From the NCBI GenBank assembly GCA_002372855.1, contig DFIZ01000027.1, positions 1 to 22,025 of the forward strand: a stretch of 22,025 nucleotides of DNA, given 5' to 3'. Position numbers and translations under genes: made by a program. The notes under the pieces were generated by a model that was given only the letters and a program-made list of their open reading frames with translations, was not told the DNA's origin and made no database searches. Shown piece by piece: positions 13,562 to 21,983 of this stretch. The DNA comes from Bacteroidales bacterium UBA3684. Lineage in GTDB: Bacteria; Bacteroidota; Bacteroidia; Bacteroidales; P3. Position 1 is the first letter of the stretch; each line of letters opens with the position of its first letter.

Positions 13562-14895
13562 GCTACTTGTTCAAAAAGGGTCACATCCATCAGGATGAAT
13601 ACAATGGCTCCGGCAACGTAGCCTGCCAGGGCGAGGAGAGAGATTTTCTTGAGGTACCAGATGAAGTCGATCTTTTCCATACCCATCACGGCCACGCCGG
13701 CGGCGGAACCGATGATGAGGAGGCTGCCGCCGGTACCGGCGCAGTAGGCGAGGAACTCCCAGAAGGGATGGTTGACGTCGAAGATGGCGCCGTCGCCCAG
13801 CGGGTACATGCCCATGGCGGCAGCCACCAGCGGCACGTTGTCGACCACGGCCGAGAGGACACCGATGATGAGGTCGATGAAGAAGAAGCCCGGGGCTTCG
13901 GTGCCGAAGGCACCGTTGAGGCCGCCGGCCAGACTGCCCAGAATGCCGCTCACCTTCAGGCAGGAGACGGCCATCAGGATGCCGAGGAAGAAGAGGATGG
14001 TGGGGGTGTCGATGTGCTCGAGGGTGGAGACTGCCGTGGGCAGTTTGTGGCCCTCTTTCTCGTACTTGCGGCTGAGGATTTCGGTGGTTACCCACAGGAT
14101 GGCCAGTCCGAAGAGCATGCCCAGGTAGGGAGGCAGATGGGTGATGGTCTTGAAGACGGGGACGAAGATGAGGGCGGCGATGCCCATGAAGAGGACGAGT
14201 TTGCGCAGCTTGACGGGGATTTCCACGCCGCTGTTAGACTCTTCGGGACGCTGGATTTCGCCTTTCAGTGTGGAACCGATGATGAGCACGGGCACCACCA
14301 TGCAGACAAGCGAGGCAATGAGCGTTTTGACGATGATGTTGACGGTGGTCACCTGGCCGCTGATCCAGAGCATGATGGTGGTTACGTCGCCGATGGGGCT
14401 CCAAGCGCCGCCGGCGTTGGCGGCGAGGATGACCATGCCGGCGTAGAGCCAGCGCTCCTTCTTGTCGGCAATGAGTTTGCGCAGCAGGGCGACCATGACG
14501 ATGGCGGTGGTCATGTTGTCCAACAGGGCCGAGAGGAAGAAGGTGAGGATGCTGATGACCCAGAGGAGCTTCTTCTTGTCGGTAGTGGTAATCTTGTCGG
14601 TAATGACGCGGAAGCCCTGATAGTCCTCAATCAGGGTGACGATGGTCATGGCTCCGAGGAGGAAGAATACGATTTCCGCCGTCTCGCCAAGGTTCTCCAC
14701 CAAGTGGTCGCTGATGAACTTGTGCCATGTGTCGGAGTCCATCGAGGGGTCGAAGGTGGCGTTGCAGAAGACGAATACCGTCCAAAGCAGCGTGCCCAGC
14801 ATCAGTGCCGATGCCGTTTTGTTGATTTTGAGCGGATGCTCCATCGCGATGAAGAAGTATCCGATAATAAATATTGTTACAAGGGTTAAAACCAT
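13540..14895 (-). CDS. nhaD: NhaD-type Na+/H+ antiporter
   Basis: This 451-residue inner-membrane protein of the ion transporter superfamily has about 12 hydrophobic helices. Family-like segments include FLLGAMTIVTLIEDYQGF, LSALLDNMTTAIVMVALLRKL (about 120-140), and LAANAGGAWSPIGDVTTIML. The last two repeat in spirit later as VVDNVPLVAAAMGMY and CAGTGGSLLIIGSAAGVAVMG, the inverted-repeat architecture of the family. It exchanges Na+ (or Li+) for H+. It starts 25 bp after the yidC stop on the same strand and overlaps the next gene, so it is mid-operon. Assignment to NhaD rather than a related ArsB-like permease rests on these motifs. Confidence 0.88.
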   Translation of the reverse strand: MVLTLVTIFIIGYFFIAMEHPLKINKTASALMLGTLLWTVFVFCNATFDPSMDSDTWHKFISDHLVENLGETAEIVFFLLGAMTIVTLIEDYQGFRVITDKITTTDKKKLLWVISILTFFLSALLDNMTTAIVMVALLRKLIADKKERWLYAGMVILAANAGGAWSPIGDVTTIMLWISGQVTTVNIIVKTLIASLVCMVVPVLIIGSTLKGEIQRPEESNSGVEIPVKLRKLVLFMGIAALIFVPVFKTITHLPPYLGMLFGLAILWVTTEILSRKYEKEGHKLPTAVSTLEHIDTPTILFFLGILMAVSCLKVSGILGSLAGGLNGAFGTEAPGFFFIDLIIGVLSAVVDNVPLVAAAMGMYPLGDGAIFDVNHPFWEFLAYCAGTGGSLLIIGSAAGVAVMGMEKIDFIWYLKKISLLALAGYVAGAIVFILMDVTLFEQVAWLRDLA

Positions 14896-14920
14896 AATAT
14901 TTGTGTTTTAGGGATTGATA

Positions 14921-16900
14921 TTATCGTTTGTTGTTTTGTTGCTGCTTCTGCATCTGCTCGGCCATCTTCTGCATCTCTTCGAGGCGTTTGGCGAAGCTGC
15001 TCTTCTTCTTGGGCTTGCCGTTGCCGTTGGCGTGCTTCTGGTCGTAGGCGGCCATGTGGGCGCGGACCTTCTTCTCGCTGGTGAAGCGGCGGATGAGCAT
15101 CATGGTGGCCATGGTGAAGGTGAGGGAGATGAGGTAGTAGAGGTTGAGTCCGGCGCTCTGGCTGTTGAAGATGAAGAGCATCATGAAGGGCATGAAGTAC
15201 ATCATGAATTTCATGCCGGGCATGCCGCCGCTCATGTTCTGGTTGCGCATGGTGTACCAGGTGTAGAAGAACTGCATGCCGAACATCAGGAGGCAGAAGA
15301 GCGAGATGTGGTCGCCGTAGAGCGGGATGTTGAATCCGAAGTCGAGGATGGAGTCGTAGGTGGAGAGGTCGTCGCACCAGAGGAAGGGTTTCTGGCGCAG
15401 CTCGATGGCGATGGGGAAGAACATGAACATGGCCGTCAGGAAGGGCATCTGGATGAGCACGGGCAGGCAGCCTGCCATTGGGCTGTAGCCTGCTTTCTTC
15501 TGCAGGGCCATCATCTGCTGCTGCTTCTGCATGGCCTGCTCGGGCTTGGGGTACTTGGCATTGAGGGCGTCCATCTCGGGTTTGAGGATGCGCATGATGG
15601 CGCTGCCGCGGTAGCTCTTGTACACCAGAGGCAGGAGGATGAGGCGGATGATGAGCGTGAAGAGGATGATGATGAGGCCGTAGTTGGTCATGAAGTTCTC
15701 CAGGAAGTTGAAGGCCGGAATGATGAGCCAGCGGCTGATGCTCTTGGAGATGATGGTCCAGCCGAGGGGCAGCATCTTCTCGAAGCCGCGGTCCATGGCC
15801 TTGAGGTCGCGGTACTTGGTGGGGCCGAAGTAGAAGCCCATCTTCACCTCCTTGTTTTCGGGGGTGTAGGGGATGCCGATGACGGCATACATGTCGGTGA
15901 GGTATCGGGCGGAGGTGTCTTTGCTGTCGGTCTCCACCTTGATGTCGGCGTTCTCGAAGGGTTCGCCCTCGGCGGTGATGATGGCGCAGAAGTACTGCTG
16001 CTTGAAGGCAATCCAGTCGAGGTTGGTTTTCACCTGCTCCGACTTGTCGCTGCCCATGGTGAGGTAGTCCACGTCGTCGGTCGGGGCTTTGTAGTAGATG
16101 CTGCTGTAGTAGCGCTCGCGGTCGCTGTTGCGGTTGCCTTTGCCGCGGTTGCCGGCGGAGACTTTCTCCTGGCGGTTCATGCGGTTGTGCCATTTGAGGT
16201 CGAGGTAGTTGCTGGAGCGGATGATATCGGCGAGGCCCACGAAGTTGATGTCGAAGTCCACCTCGTAGCTGTTGCCGTGCACGGTGTAGCGGAACTCCAG
16301 GTAGCCCTCGTGGAGGCTGTCGGCAAGTTCGGCGCGGAAGCTGACCACCGTGGAGTCGTCGCCCTTCACGGCGGCAGCGGAATTCAGGTCGTTCCACGGC
16401 GTGCCGTTGAGGTAGGGGGTGAAGACGAGGTCTTTGGTGTTCACCACACGGTTGTCGGCGGTGGAGAAAACGAGGTTGAGGTTGTCGTCCGAGGGGGTGA
16501 TGAGCCACAGTTCGTTGCTGTCGTAGGTCATGTATTCGTTGAGCACCAAGCTATTGATGCTGGCGCCGAGGTTGCTGAAATGGATGTTCATGAGGTCGGT
16601 GTAAAGCTCGTAGGTCTGGGCTTCGGTCTGGTCGGCAAGGCCGAAGACCCCCATGTCCATCGCCTTGGAGCCTGTGGCGGCGAGGGCCGTGCTGTCGCCG
16701 GCGGCGGCCAGCGAGTCGAGCTGTGCCTGCACGGCGGCCACCGAATCGGCCACACGCTGCGCGTTGGCCATCGAGTCAAGCATGTGCTGCCGTTCGGCCT
16801 CCATCTTGGCGCGCTCCTCGGCCGAGGGCGACACCCACCACATATAGCCGACAAAGATTCCGAAAATCAAAACCAGTCCAATAATCGACTTTTTATCCAT
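14921..16900 (-). CDS. yidC: Membrane protein insertase YidC
   Basis: YidC (659 residues) inserts proteins into the inner membrane alone or with SecYEG. TM1 is at 5-23 (IIGLVLIFGIFVGYMWW), followed by a low-complexity stretch, a large periplasmic beta domain (about 85-360), and the conserved five-helix core (about 380-605). R419 in LIIRLILLPLVYKSYRGS is the groove arginine. The cytoplasmic coiled loop KPEQAMQKQQQMMALQKKAGYSPMAGCLPVLIQMP is typical. The tail (610-659) is Lys/Gln-rich and can contact ribosomes. The length is usual for Bacteroidota. It leads a minus-strand operon with the antiporter and has its own promoter at 16978-17009. Confidence 0.97.
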   Translation of the reverse strand: MDKKSIIGLVLIFGIFVGYMWWVSPSAEERAKMEAERQHMLDSMANAQRVADSVAAVQAQLDSLAAAGDSTALAATGSKAMDMGVFGLADQTEAQTYELYTDLMNIHFSNLGASINSLVLNEYMTYDSNELWLITPSDDNLNLVFSTADNRVVNTKDLVFTPYLNGTPWNDLNSAAAVKGDDSTVVSFRAELADSLHEGYLEFRYTVHGNSYEVDFDINFVGLADIIRSSNYLDLKWHNRMNRQEKVSAGNRGKGNRNSDRERYYSSIYYKAPTDDVDYLTMGSDKSEQVKTNLDWIAFKQQYFCAIITAEGEPFENADIKVETDSKDTSARYLTDMYAVIGIPYTPENKEVKMGFYFGPTKYRDLKAMDRGFEKMLPLGWTIISKSISRWLIIPAFNFLENFMTNYGLIIILFTLIIRLILLPLVYKSYRGSAIMRILKPEMDALNAKYPKPEQAMQKQQQMMALQKKAGYSPMAGCLPVLIQMPFLTAMFMFFPIAIELRQKPFLWCDDLSTYDSILDFGFNIPLYGDHISLFCLLMFGMQFFYTWYTMRNQNMSGGMPGMKFMMYFMPFMMLFIFNSQSAGLNLYYLISLTFTMATMMLIRRFTSEKKVRAHMAAYDQKHANGNGKPKKKSSFAKRLEEMQKMAEQMQKQQQNNKR

Positions 16901-16977
16901 AGTTCGTCTGTTCTTTTTCTATATTTGTTATTATATTACAATTCTTTACAAGAGGTTTTCTCCATGGAGAGAAAATG

Positions 16978-17009
16978 CAAAGATAGTAAAAATTTACCAT
17001 TCTGCCAAA
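16978..17009 (-). promoter_or_regulatory. Bacteroidota-type promoter for yidC
   Basis: On the minus strand TTTG (17009-17006), 20 bp, then TATCTTTG (16985-16978) match the consensus. The 5' leader would be about 70 bases. A short palindrome, GTAAA-aa-TTTAC (16986-16997), fills the spacer next to the -7 box and could bind a regulator. Confidence 0.7.
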
Positions 17010-17082
17010 TCTTTTTCGCCTGCTGTGGATGGAATGAAAAAAGTTTACAATAAAAAAGACTTTTCTCCGTTATAGCGGATAT

Positions 17083-18330
17083 ATGAAAAGATTGGCAATA
17101 TTTCTCCTGTTTTGCGTCTGGACTTGGACGGTCTGGGCACAGGACTTCTCGCTGGTTGTAAGCAGCGGGCAGACACTCTATTTCAGCATCGTGGCCGGTG
17201 GCGTGGAGGTGACCTACCCCAACCATGGCGGTATGGCCGTCAACGGGTGGGACGGATACACAAAGCCCACGGGCGACCTGCAGATTCCGTCGAGCGTAAA
17301 CCACGGCGGCACGGTCTACGAGGTGCTCCATGTGGGACAGTTGGCTTTCTACGGGTGCACGGGATTGAACAGTGTGACCATCGGAGGCGGTGTAACGTGG
17401 TTGGGAAACAGCGCTTTCAACGGCTGCAGCGGCCTGCAGACGGTGGTCATCCCCGCGTCGATAGACACGGTCGGCCTTCGTGTCTTCGAGGGCTGCACGG
17501 CCCTGTCCGACGTGTGGTGCAACCGCCCCACGCCGCCGCGCACGTCGCCCTACTCCTTCTATAATCTCTCGCTGGCATCCAGCACGTTGCATGTTCCCGC
17601 GGGCAGTCAGGCGGCATATTCCGCCGCCGCGCCATGGAGCGACTTTGGCAACGTGGTGGCCGACGGGCCGATGGTGACCCTCTCGCTTGCCGCCAACGAC
17701 CCGCTGCGCGGCTCCGTCACCGGCGGCGGCACATATTCTGTCGGAACCATGCTCAATATCACCGCCGTGCCGTCGGCAGGCTACACTTTCATCTGCTGGA
17801 ACGACGGCGACGAGCGCAATCCGCGCCCGCTGACCCTGACGGGCGACAAGATGCTGTGGGCCATGTTCTTCCCGCGGCTGTCCGATACCGTATCCGTGCC
17901 GACGGCCAGTCTGAGTGTCCGCACGTCGGACGAGGCGTTGGGCGTGGGTGTCGGCACGGTGGAAGTGCCCGTGGGCACGATGGTCGAGGTATGCGCCTTG
18001 CCCTTGGCGGGAAGTTTTGCCGGATGGAGCGATGCCTCGCACGAGAACCCGCGACGTGTCGCCGTGACCGAGGACATGGTGCTGACGGCTTTTTTTGAAC
18101 AGCTCAGTACCCCCTCCGTGGCCCTTCCGCAGTGGCATGTGCAGGCCAGGGGCAGGGGAGTGATGGTCAGCGGTACAAAGCGCATGGAAATAAGTGTTTA
18201 TGATGATTCCGGCCGTCTCGTGGCAACGGCTTTATCCACCTCCGACGAGGTGCTGATACCCCTTCCCGCCGCCGGCGTCTATATCGTCTGGGTGGGCGAA
18301 ATGGGAGCAAAGAAAGTGATCGTTGAATAA
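17083..18330 (+). CDS. Secreted BspA-like LRR protein with InlB-type repeats and T9SS-type C-terminal domain
   Basis: This 415-residue protein has a signal peptide ending VWAQ (about 1-20). A leucine-rich repeat region of BspA/LRR_5 type spans about 68-150 (LHVGQLAFYGCTGLNSVTI, then LGNSAFNGCSGLQTVVIP, then GLRVFEGCTALSDVW). Two divergent InlB B-repeat-like modules follow (about 200-265 and 275-340, each with GY/GSFxxWxD and a late FF). The C-terminus (about 350-415), with SVYDDSGRLVATAL, PLPAAGVYIVWV and KKVIVE, is a T9SS type A-style sorting domain. It is likely exported to the cell surface, perhaps for adhesion. It is divergent from yidC, and I see no consensus promoter for it in the shared 182-bp spacer. 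Confidence 0.85.
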   Translation: MKRLAIFLLFCVWTWTVWAQDFSLVVSSGQTLYFSIVAGGVEVTYPNHGGMAVNGWDGYTKPTGDLQIPSSVNHGGTVYEVLHVGQLAFYGCTGLNSVTIGGGVTWLGNSAFNGCSGLQTVVIPASIDTVGLRVFEGCTALSDVWCNRPTPPRTSPYSFYNLSLASSTLHVPAGSQAAYSAAAPWSDFGNVVADGPMVTLSLAANDPLRGSVTGGGTYSVGTMLNITAVPSAGYTFICWNDGDERNPRPLTLTGDKMLWAMFFPRLSDTVSVPTASLSVRTSDEALGVGVGTVEVPVGTMVEVCALPLAGSFAGWSDASHENPRRVAVTEDMVLTAFFEQLSTPSVALPQWHVQARGRGVMVSGTKRMEISVYDDSGRLVATALSTSDEVLIPLPAAGVYIVWVGEMGAKKVIVE

Positions 18331-18334
18331 CTTT

Positions 18335-18367
18335 TTTGTTGCGATTGGAGAAAAGTTTGTATATTTG
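18335..18367 (+). promoter_or_regulatory. Bacteroidota-type promoter for the MBL ribonuclease operon
   Basis: TTTG at 18335-18338, 21 bp, then TATATTTG at 18360-18367. A start near 18374 leaves a short leader before ATG 18396. The four genes that follow are spaced by 11-16 bp, so it probably serves all of them. Confidence 0.72.
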
Positions 18368-18395
18368 CATTTTGAAATAAAAACTATAAATAACG

Positions 18396-19796
18396 ATGAA
18401 ACTGCAATTTATGGGCGCCACCCGCGAAGTGACGGGTAGCAAACACCTCATAACGACCAAAAGTGGACTGAAGATTCTGCTCGACTGCGGCATGTATCAG
18501 GGCAAGGGTCTGGAGACCGACGCCATGAACCGCGACCTCGGTTTCGACCCCGAGGAGATTGACTACCTGGTGCTCAGCCACGCACACATCGACCACTCGG
18601 GCCTCATCCCCTTCATTTACAAGCAGGGCTTCCGCGGCACTGTGCTCTGCACCCCTGCCACGCGCGACCTCTGCGCCATCATGCTCGCCGACGCCGGCCG
18701 CATTCAGGAACAGGACACGCATACCTTCAACAAGAAACGCAAGGCGCAGGGTCTCGAACCTGTCGAGCCTATCTACGACGAGCAGGATGCGCAAGCCTGC
18801 ATGAGCTGCTTCATCAGCGTGCCGTACCACAAGAAGTTCAACATCGAAGGCGAAGTCACCGTGGAGTTCTTCGACGCCGGCCACATCCTCGGGTCCGCCT
18901 GCGTCTGCCTGGAAATCAAGGAGGGCCGCCGCAAGATACGTCTCGGATTCACCGGCGACATCGGCCGCTACGACAAGCAGATTCTCAAGGACCCCGAGCC
19001 CTTCCCCCAGGTGGACTACCTCATCATGGAGAGCACCTACGGCGACCGCCTGCACGAGAGCATTCAAGATGCCGAGCAGGAGCTGCTGATGGCCGTGCTC
19101 GACACCTGCACCAAGAAGAAAGGCAAGCTCATCATCCCCAGCTTCGCCATCGGCCGTGCGCAGGAAATCATCTACGCCCTCGACCGCCTGGAGAACGCCA
19201 AGCTGTTGCCCGACATCGACGTCTTCGTCGACAGCCCCCTCAGCATCAGCGCCACCAACATCATGCGCCTGCACACCGAATGCTTCAACCAGAGCATCGC
19301 CGACTACTGCCAGAACGACCCCGACCCCTTCGGTTTCAACCGTCTGCACTACATCCAGAGCGTCATGGAGAGCAAGCAGCTCAACATACGCCACAAGCCC
19401 TGCGTCATCATCGCCGCCAGCGGCATGATGGAGGCCGGCCGTGTGAAGCACCACCTGGCCAACCACATCGACAACCCCGCCACCACCATCCTCTGCGTCG
19501 GCTACTGCGAGCCGTCGACCCTCGGCGCCAAAATCATGCGCGGCGACGAGGAGGTGTCCATCTTCGGCCAGCGCCACAAGGTGCGCGCCGAACTGCGCCG
19601 CATCGAATCCCTCTCCGGCCACGGCGACTACGAGGAAATGATACGCTACATCTCCTGCCAGGACAAGAAGAAGCTCAAAGGCATCTTCGTCGTCCACGGC
19701 GAGGAGGAGACGCAGCTGCACTTCGCCCACACCCTCGGCGAGCGCGGGTGGAAACATATCAGCGTGCCCACCTTCCGCGAGGAGGTAGAACTGTAA
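18396..19796 (+). CDS. MBL-fold/beta-CASP ribonuclease (CPSF73-like RNA-processing exonuclease family)
   Basis: This 466-residue cytoplasmic metallo-beta-lactamase hydrolase of the RNA-specific beta-CASP branch has metal-binding motif 2 as HAHIDH (62-67), H163 in AGHILGSA, and D188 in FTGDIG. The beta-CASP region contains STYGDRLH and IPSFAIGRAQEIIYAL. Near the C-terminus it has SGHGDYEEM (H409) and FVVHGE (H434), both typical of the family. Members cleave or trim RNA at two zinc ions. This is the shorter KH-less form, like the archaeal/bacterial CPSF-type homologs, not RNase J. It leads a four-gene cluster. Confidence 0.93.
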   Translation: MKLQFMGATREVTGSKHLITTKSGLKILLDCGMYQGKGLETDAMNRDLGFDPEEIDYLVLSHAHIDHSGLIPFIYKQGFRGTVLCTPATRDLCAIMLADAGRIQEQDTHTFNKKRKAQGLEPVEPIYDEQDAQACMSCFISVPYHKKFNIEGEVTVEFFDAGHILGSACVCLEIKEGRRKIRLGFTGDIGRYDKQILKDPEPFPQVDYLIMESTYGDRLHESIQDAEQELLMAVLDTCTKKKGKLIIPSFAIGRAQEIIYALDRLENAKLLPDIDVFVDSPLSISATNIMRLHTECFNQSIADYCQNDPDPFGFNRLHYIQSVMESKQLNIRHKPCVIIAASGMMEAGRVKHHLANHIDNPATTILCVGYCEPSTLGAKIMRGDEEVSIFGQRHKVRAELRRIESLSGHGDYEEMIRYISCQDKKKLKGIFVVHGEEETQLHFAHTLGERGWKHISVPTFREEVEL

Positions 19797-19808
19797 GCAT
19801 TTATAGGT

Positions 19809-20582
19809 ATGAGCAGTAGGGTGTTTATAGCCAATATGATAGTGACTGCGGCCCTCATGCTGTCGGGCTGCTTCCGCACGGCGGACGCCGTGGCCCAGGC
19901 CGTGGCAACGGAAGCCCCCGCCGGGCTGGAGCTGCCGGCCTACGAGCCCACGGAGGACATCGTCGTCCGTTTGGGCTACACGGCGTCGTACAACCACACC
20001 ACGCTCTGCTCCGACTGGGTGGCGTGGGAGCTGACGGCCGAGGAGGCCGACGGGCAGAACGACGGCCAGTACAGCTTCAGCCGCGACCCCGGAGTGGCAT
20101 GGCCCAAGGCCAGCCGCGAAGACTACAGCCGCAGCGGCTACGACAAAGGCCACATGGCTCCGCGCGCCGACATGCGCTGGAGCTGCCAGGCCCTGGAGGA
20201 GAGCTACTACTTCACCAACATCTGCCCGCAGGACCACGAGATGAACTCCCAGGCCTGGCGCAAAATCGAGGAGCTGACACGCCGCCTCGCCAAGCGCTAC
20301 GGTCGCGTGTGGGTCGTCTGCGGCCCCATCTTCGACAGCGACAACCCGCAGAAAATCGGCAGCGTGTCCGTGCCCGGTGCCTTCTTCAAGGCCTTGGCGG
20401 TCAACACCTCCGAGGGCTACAAGACCGTAGGCTTCCTGGTGGACAACAACCCGCAGAGCTTCTCGCCGCGCCACTATGCCGTCAGCGTGGACAGCGTGGA
20501 GGCCGCCATCGGGCGCAACCTCTTCCCCCTCGTCGACGGGGCGGCCGAGGCGGAATACGACTGGAAAGTTTGGAACCATTAA
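19809..20582 (+). CDS. Lipoprotein DNA/RNA non-specific endonuclease (NUC1/EndA family)
   Basis: This 257-residue protein has a lipoprotein signal ending LSGC (C21). The nuclease core carries YDKGHMAPRADM (111-122), a DRGH-type motif with K replacing R and H115 as general base. FTNICPQDHEMNSQAWRKIEE (135-155) follows, with metal ligand N137 and conserved N146 and E154. The family cleaves single- and double-stranded nucleic acid with Mg2+, usually outside the cytoplasm. Lipid anchoring would place it on the envelope, where it could digest external DNA for nutrients. It starts 12 bp after the RNase gene, so a cytosolic RNase and an envelope nuclease share a transcript. Confidence 0.92.
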   Translation: MSSRVFIANMIVTAALMLSGCFRTADAVAQAVATEAPAGLELPAYEPTEDIVVRLGYTASYNHTTLCSDWVAWELTAEEADGQNDGQYSFSRDPGVAWPKASREDYSRSGYDKGHMAPRADMRWSCQALEESYYFTNICPQDHEMNSQAWRKIEELTRRLAKRYGRVWVVCGPIFDSDNPQKIGSVSVPGAFFKALAVNTSEGYKTVGFLVDNNPQSFSPRHYAVSVDSVEAAIGRNLFPLVDGAAEAEYDWKVWNH

Positions 20583-20593
20583 AATATAATAGT

Positions 20594-21073
20594 ATGAAGA
20601 AGAGTACGATCTCGACGGTAATGGCCCTGATGGCCCTCACCATGTTGCCTGGCTGCAAACAGCAGGGCTCCGAGGCCGACAGCGCACAACAACCGGCTGC
20701 CGACACGGTCGAGCTGACCCTGTCTCCCATGGAGGCCCCGGCCCTCGACCCCACCGTCAAGCCTGCCGTCAAGCCTGCCGCCAAGCCCGCCGTCCGCCCT
20801 GCCGCCAAGGCTCCCGCCACCGTGGCCAAAGCCCCTGCCCCCAGGAAGGCCGCCGCCCCCAAGGCCACGGGCAAGGCCGAGACCATCTACGTCGAGACCG
20901 AGGGCGCCCAGGGACGCGTCTGGGGCCACGTCACCATGCGCGGCGACCGCGGCACCGGCACCATCCACGACTGGGACGAGAACACCCTCGCCGTCTCCGT
21001 CACCCGCCACGGCAACGAACTCTTCGCCGTCGACCAGAACTCCCGTCAGTATGTATTCAAATTAAGAAAATAA
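20594..21073 (+). CDS. Small lipoprotein with Ala/Pro/Lys-rich linker
   Basis: This 159-residue protein has a lipoprotein signal MKKSTISTVMALMALTMLPGC (C21). An extended Pro/Ala/Lys linker (about 53-92: VKPAVKPAAKPAVRPAAKA and onward) resembles the periplasm-spanning segment of TonB, though no TonB C-terminal domain follows. A compact C-terminal domain of about 65 residues ends EGAQGRVWGHVTMRGDRGTG, then TIHDWDENTLAVSVTRHGNE; I do not recognise it. The linker could let the domain cross the periplasm from its lipid anchor. The in-frame reading upstream of ATG 20594 only shadows the nuclease gene. Spacing is 11 bp before and 16 bp after. Confidence 0.85.
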   Translation: MKKSTISTVMALMALTMLPGCKQQGSEADSAQQPAADTVELTLSPMEAPALDPTVKPAVKPAAKPAVRPAAKAPATVAKAPAPRKAAAPKATGKAETIYVETEGAQGRVWGHVTMRGDRGTGTIHDWDENTLAVSVTRHGNELFAVDQNSRQYVFKLRK

Positions 21074-21089
21074 ATAAAAACATTTTATA

Positions 21090-21938
21090 ATGAAAACAAC
21101 AGCAGAACTTCAGCAGATTGCGACGCAGGTGCGCCGCGATATTTTGAGAATGACCACCGCCGCCAAGAGCGGCCATCCCGGCGGCTCGATGGGCACGGCG
21201 GACTGGTTCGTGGCCATGAACTGGAACATCATGGACTTCGAGCCCAAGAACTTCACCATGAGCGGCGACGGCGAGGACATGCTCTTCGTCAGCCAGGGCC
21301 ACATCACCCCCGTCATCTACAGCACCATGGCCCGCCGCGGCTACTTCCCCGTCAGCGAGCTCAGCACCTTCCGCCGCTTCGGCACCCGCCTGCAGGGCCA
21401 CCCCTCCACGGCGCACAACCTGCCGGGCATCCGCATGGCCAGCGGCTCGCTGGGCCAGGGCCTCAGCGTCGGCGTCGGCGCCGCACTCGGAAAGAAAATG
21501 ACCGGCGACAAACACCTCGTCTTCACCATGCACGGCGACGGCGAGCTCGAGGAAGGCCAGATCTGGGAAGCCGCCATGTTCGCCGGCGCCAAGCACGTGG
21601 ACAACCTCATCGCCACCGTCGACTACAACAACCAGCAGATCGACGCCACGGTGGACGAGGTGATGAGCCTCGGCGACCTGAAGGCCAAGTTCGAGGCCTT
21701 CATGTGGAAGGTCGTGGTCATAGAGAACGGCAACGACATGCAGCAGGTGCTCGACGGCATGGCCAAGGCCAAGGCCTTGACCGGCCAGGGCAGCCCCGTG
21801 TGCGTGCTGCTGAAGACCAAGATGGGCTACGGCGTCGACTTCATGCAGGACACCAACAAGTACCACGGCTCGGTGCTCAGCGCCGACGACCTGCCCAAGG
21901 CCCTCAGCCAGCTGCCCGAGACCCTTGGCGACTTCTAA
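21090..21938 (+). CDS. Transketolase, N-terminal (TPP-binding) subunit
   Basis: This 282-residue protein matches the N-terminal half of split transketolases. The family opening KSGHPGGSMGTADW (26-39) has H29. The thiamine pyrophosphate motif runs from GDGELEEGQIWEAA (149-162) to DYNN (178-181). HITPVIYSTMARRGYF (71-86), DLPKALSQLPETL and GYGVDFMQD are also typical. With a C-terminal subunit it moves two-carbon units between sugars in the non-oxidative pentose phosphate pathway. That subunit would be expected just downstream but is not in the window; a hairpin follows at 21963. The stop at 21938 is at the usual end of the subunit, so the gene is complete. Confidence 0.95.
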   Translation: MKTTAELQQIATQVRRDILRMTTAAKSGHPGGSMGTADWFVAMNWNIMDFEPKNFTMSGDGEDMLFVSQGHITPVIYSTMARRGYFPVSELSTFRRFGTRLQGHPSTAHNLPGIRMASGSLGQGLSVGVGAALGKKMTGDKHLVFTMHGDGELEEGQIWEAAMFAGAKHVDNLIATVDYNNQQIDATVDEVMSLGDLKAKFEAFMWKVVVIENGNDMQQVLDGMAKAKALTGQGSPVCVLLKTKMGYGVDFMQDTNKYHGSVLSADDLPKALSQLPETLGDF

Positions 21939-21962
21939 TCCTCCTGCTCGCTACGCTCGCGA

Positions 21963-21983
21963 AATCTATAAATCCTATAGATT
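21963..21983. repeat. 8-bp hairpin in the spacer after the transketolase subunit
   Basis: AATCTATA (21963-21970) pairs perfectly with TATAGATT (21976-21983) around AATCC. It is flanked by GC-rich CTACGCTCGCG and TGCGCTTCGCG, which may extend the structure. No T-tract follows, so it looks more like an intercistronic repeat than a terminator. Confidence 0.6.

Noticed and set aside
14915..17053. A 712-residue + strand frame over yidC
   Set aside because: It shadows YidC, whose TM core and groove arginine are unmistakable on the minus strand.
18384..20579. A 731-residue minus-strand frame over the RNase and nuclease genes
   Set aside because: It covers two well-supported + strand genes with catalytic motifs and has no recognisable domain.
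20024..20593. N-terminal extension of the Pro/Lys lipoprotein gene
   Set aside because: This in-frame stretch is an out-of-frame reading of the nuclease gene. The lipoprotein signal at 20594 marks the true start.
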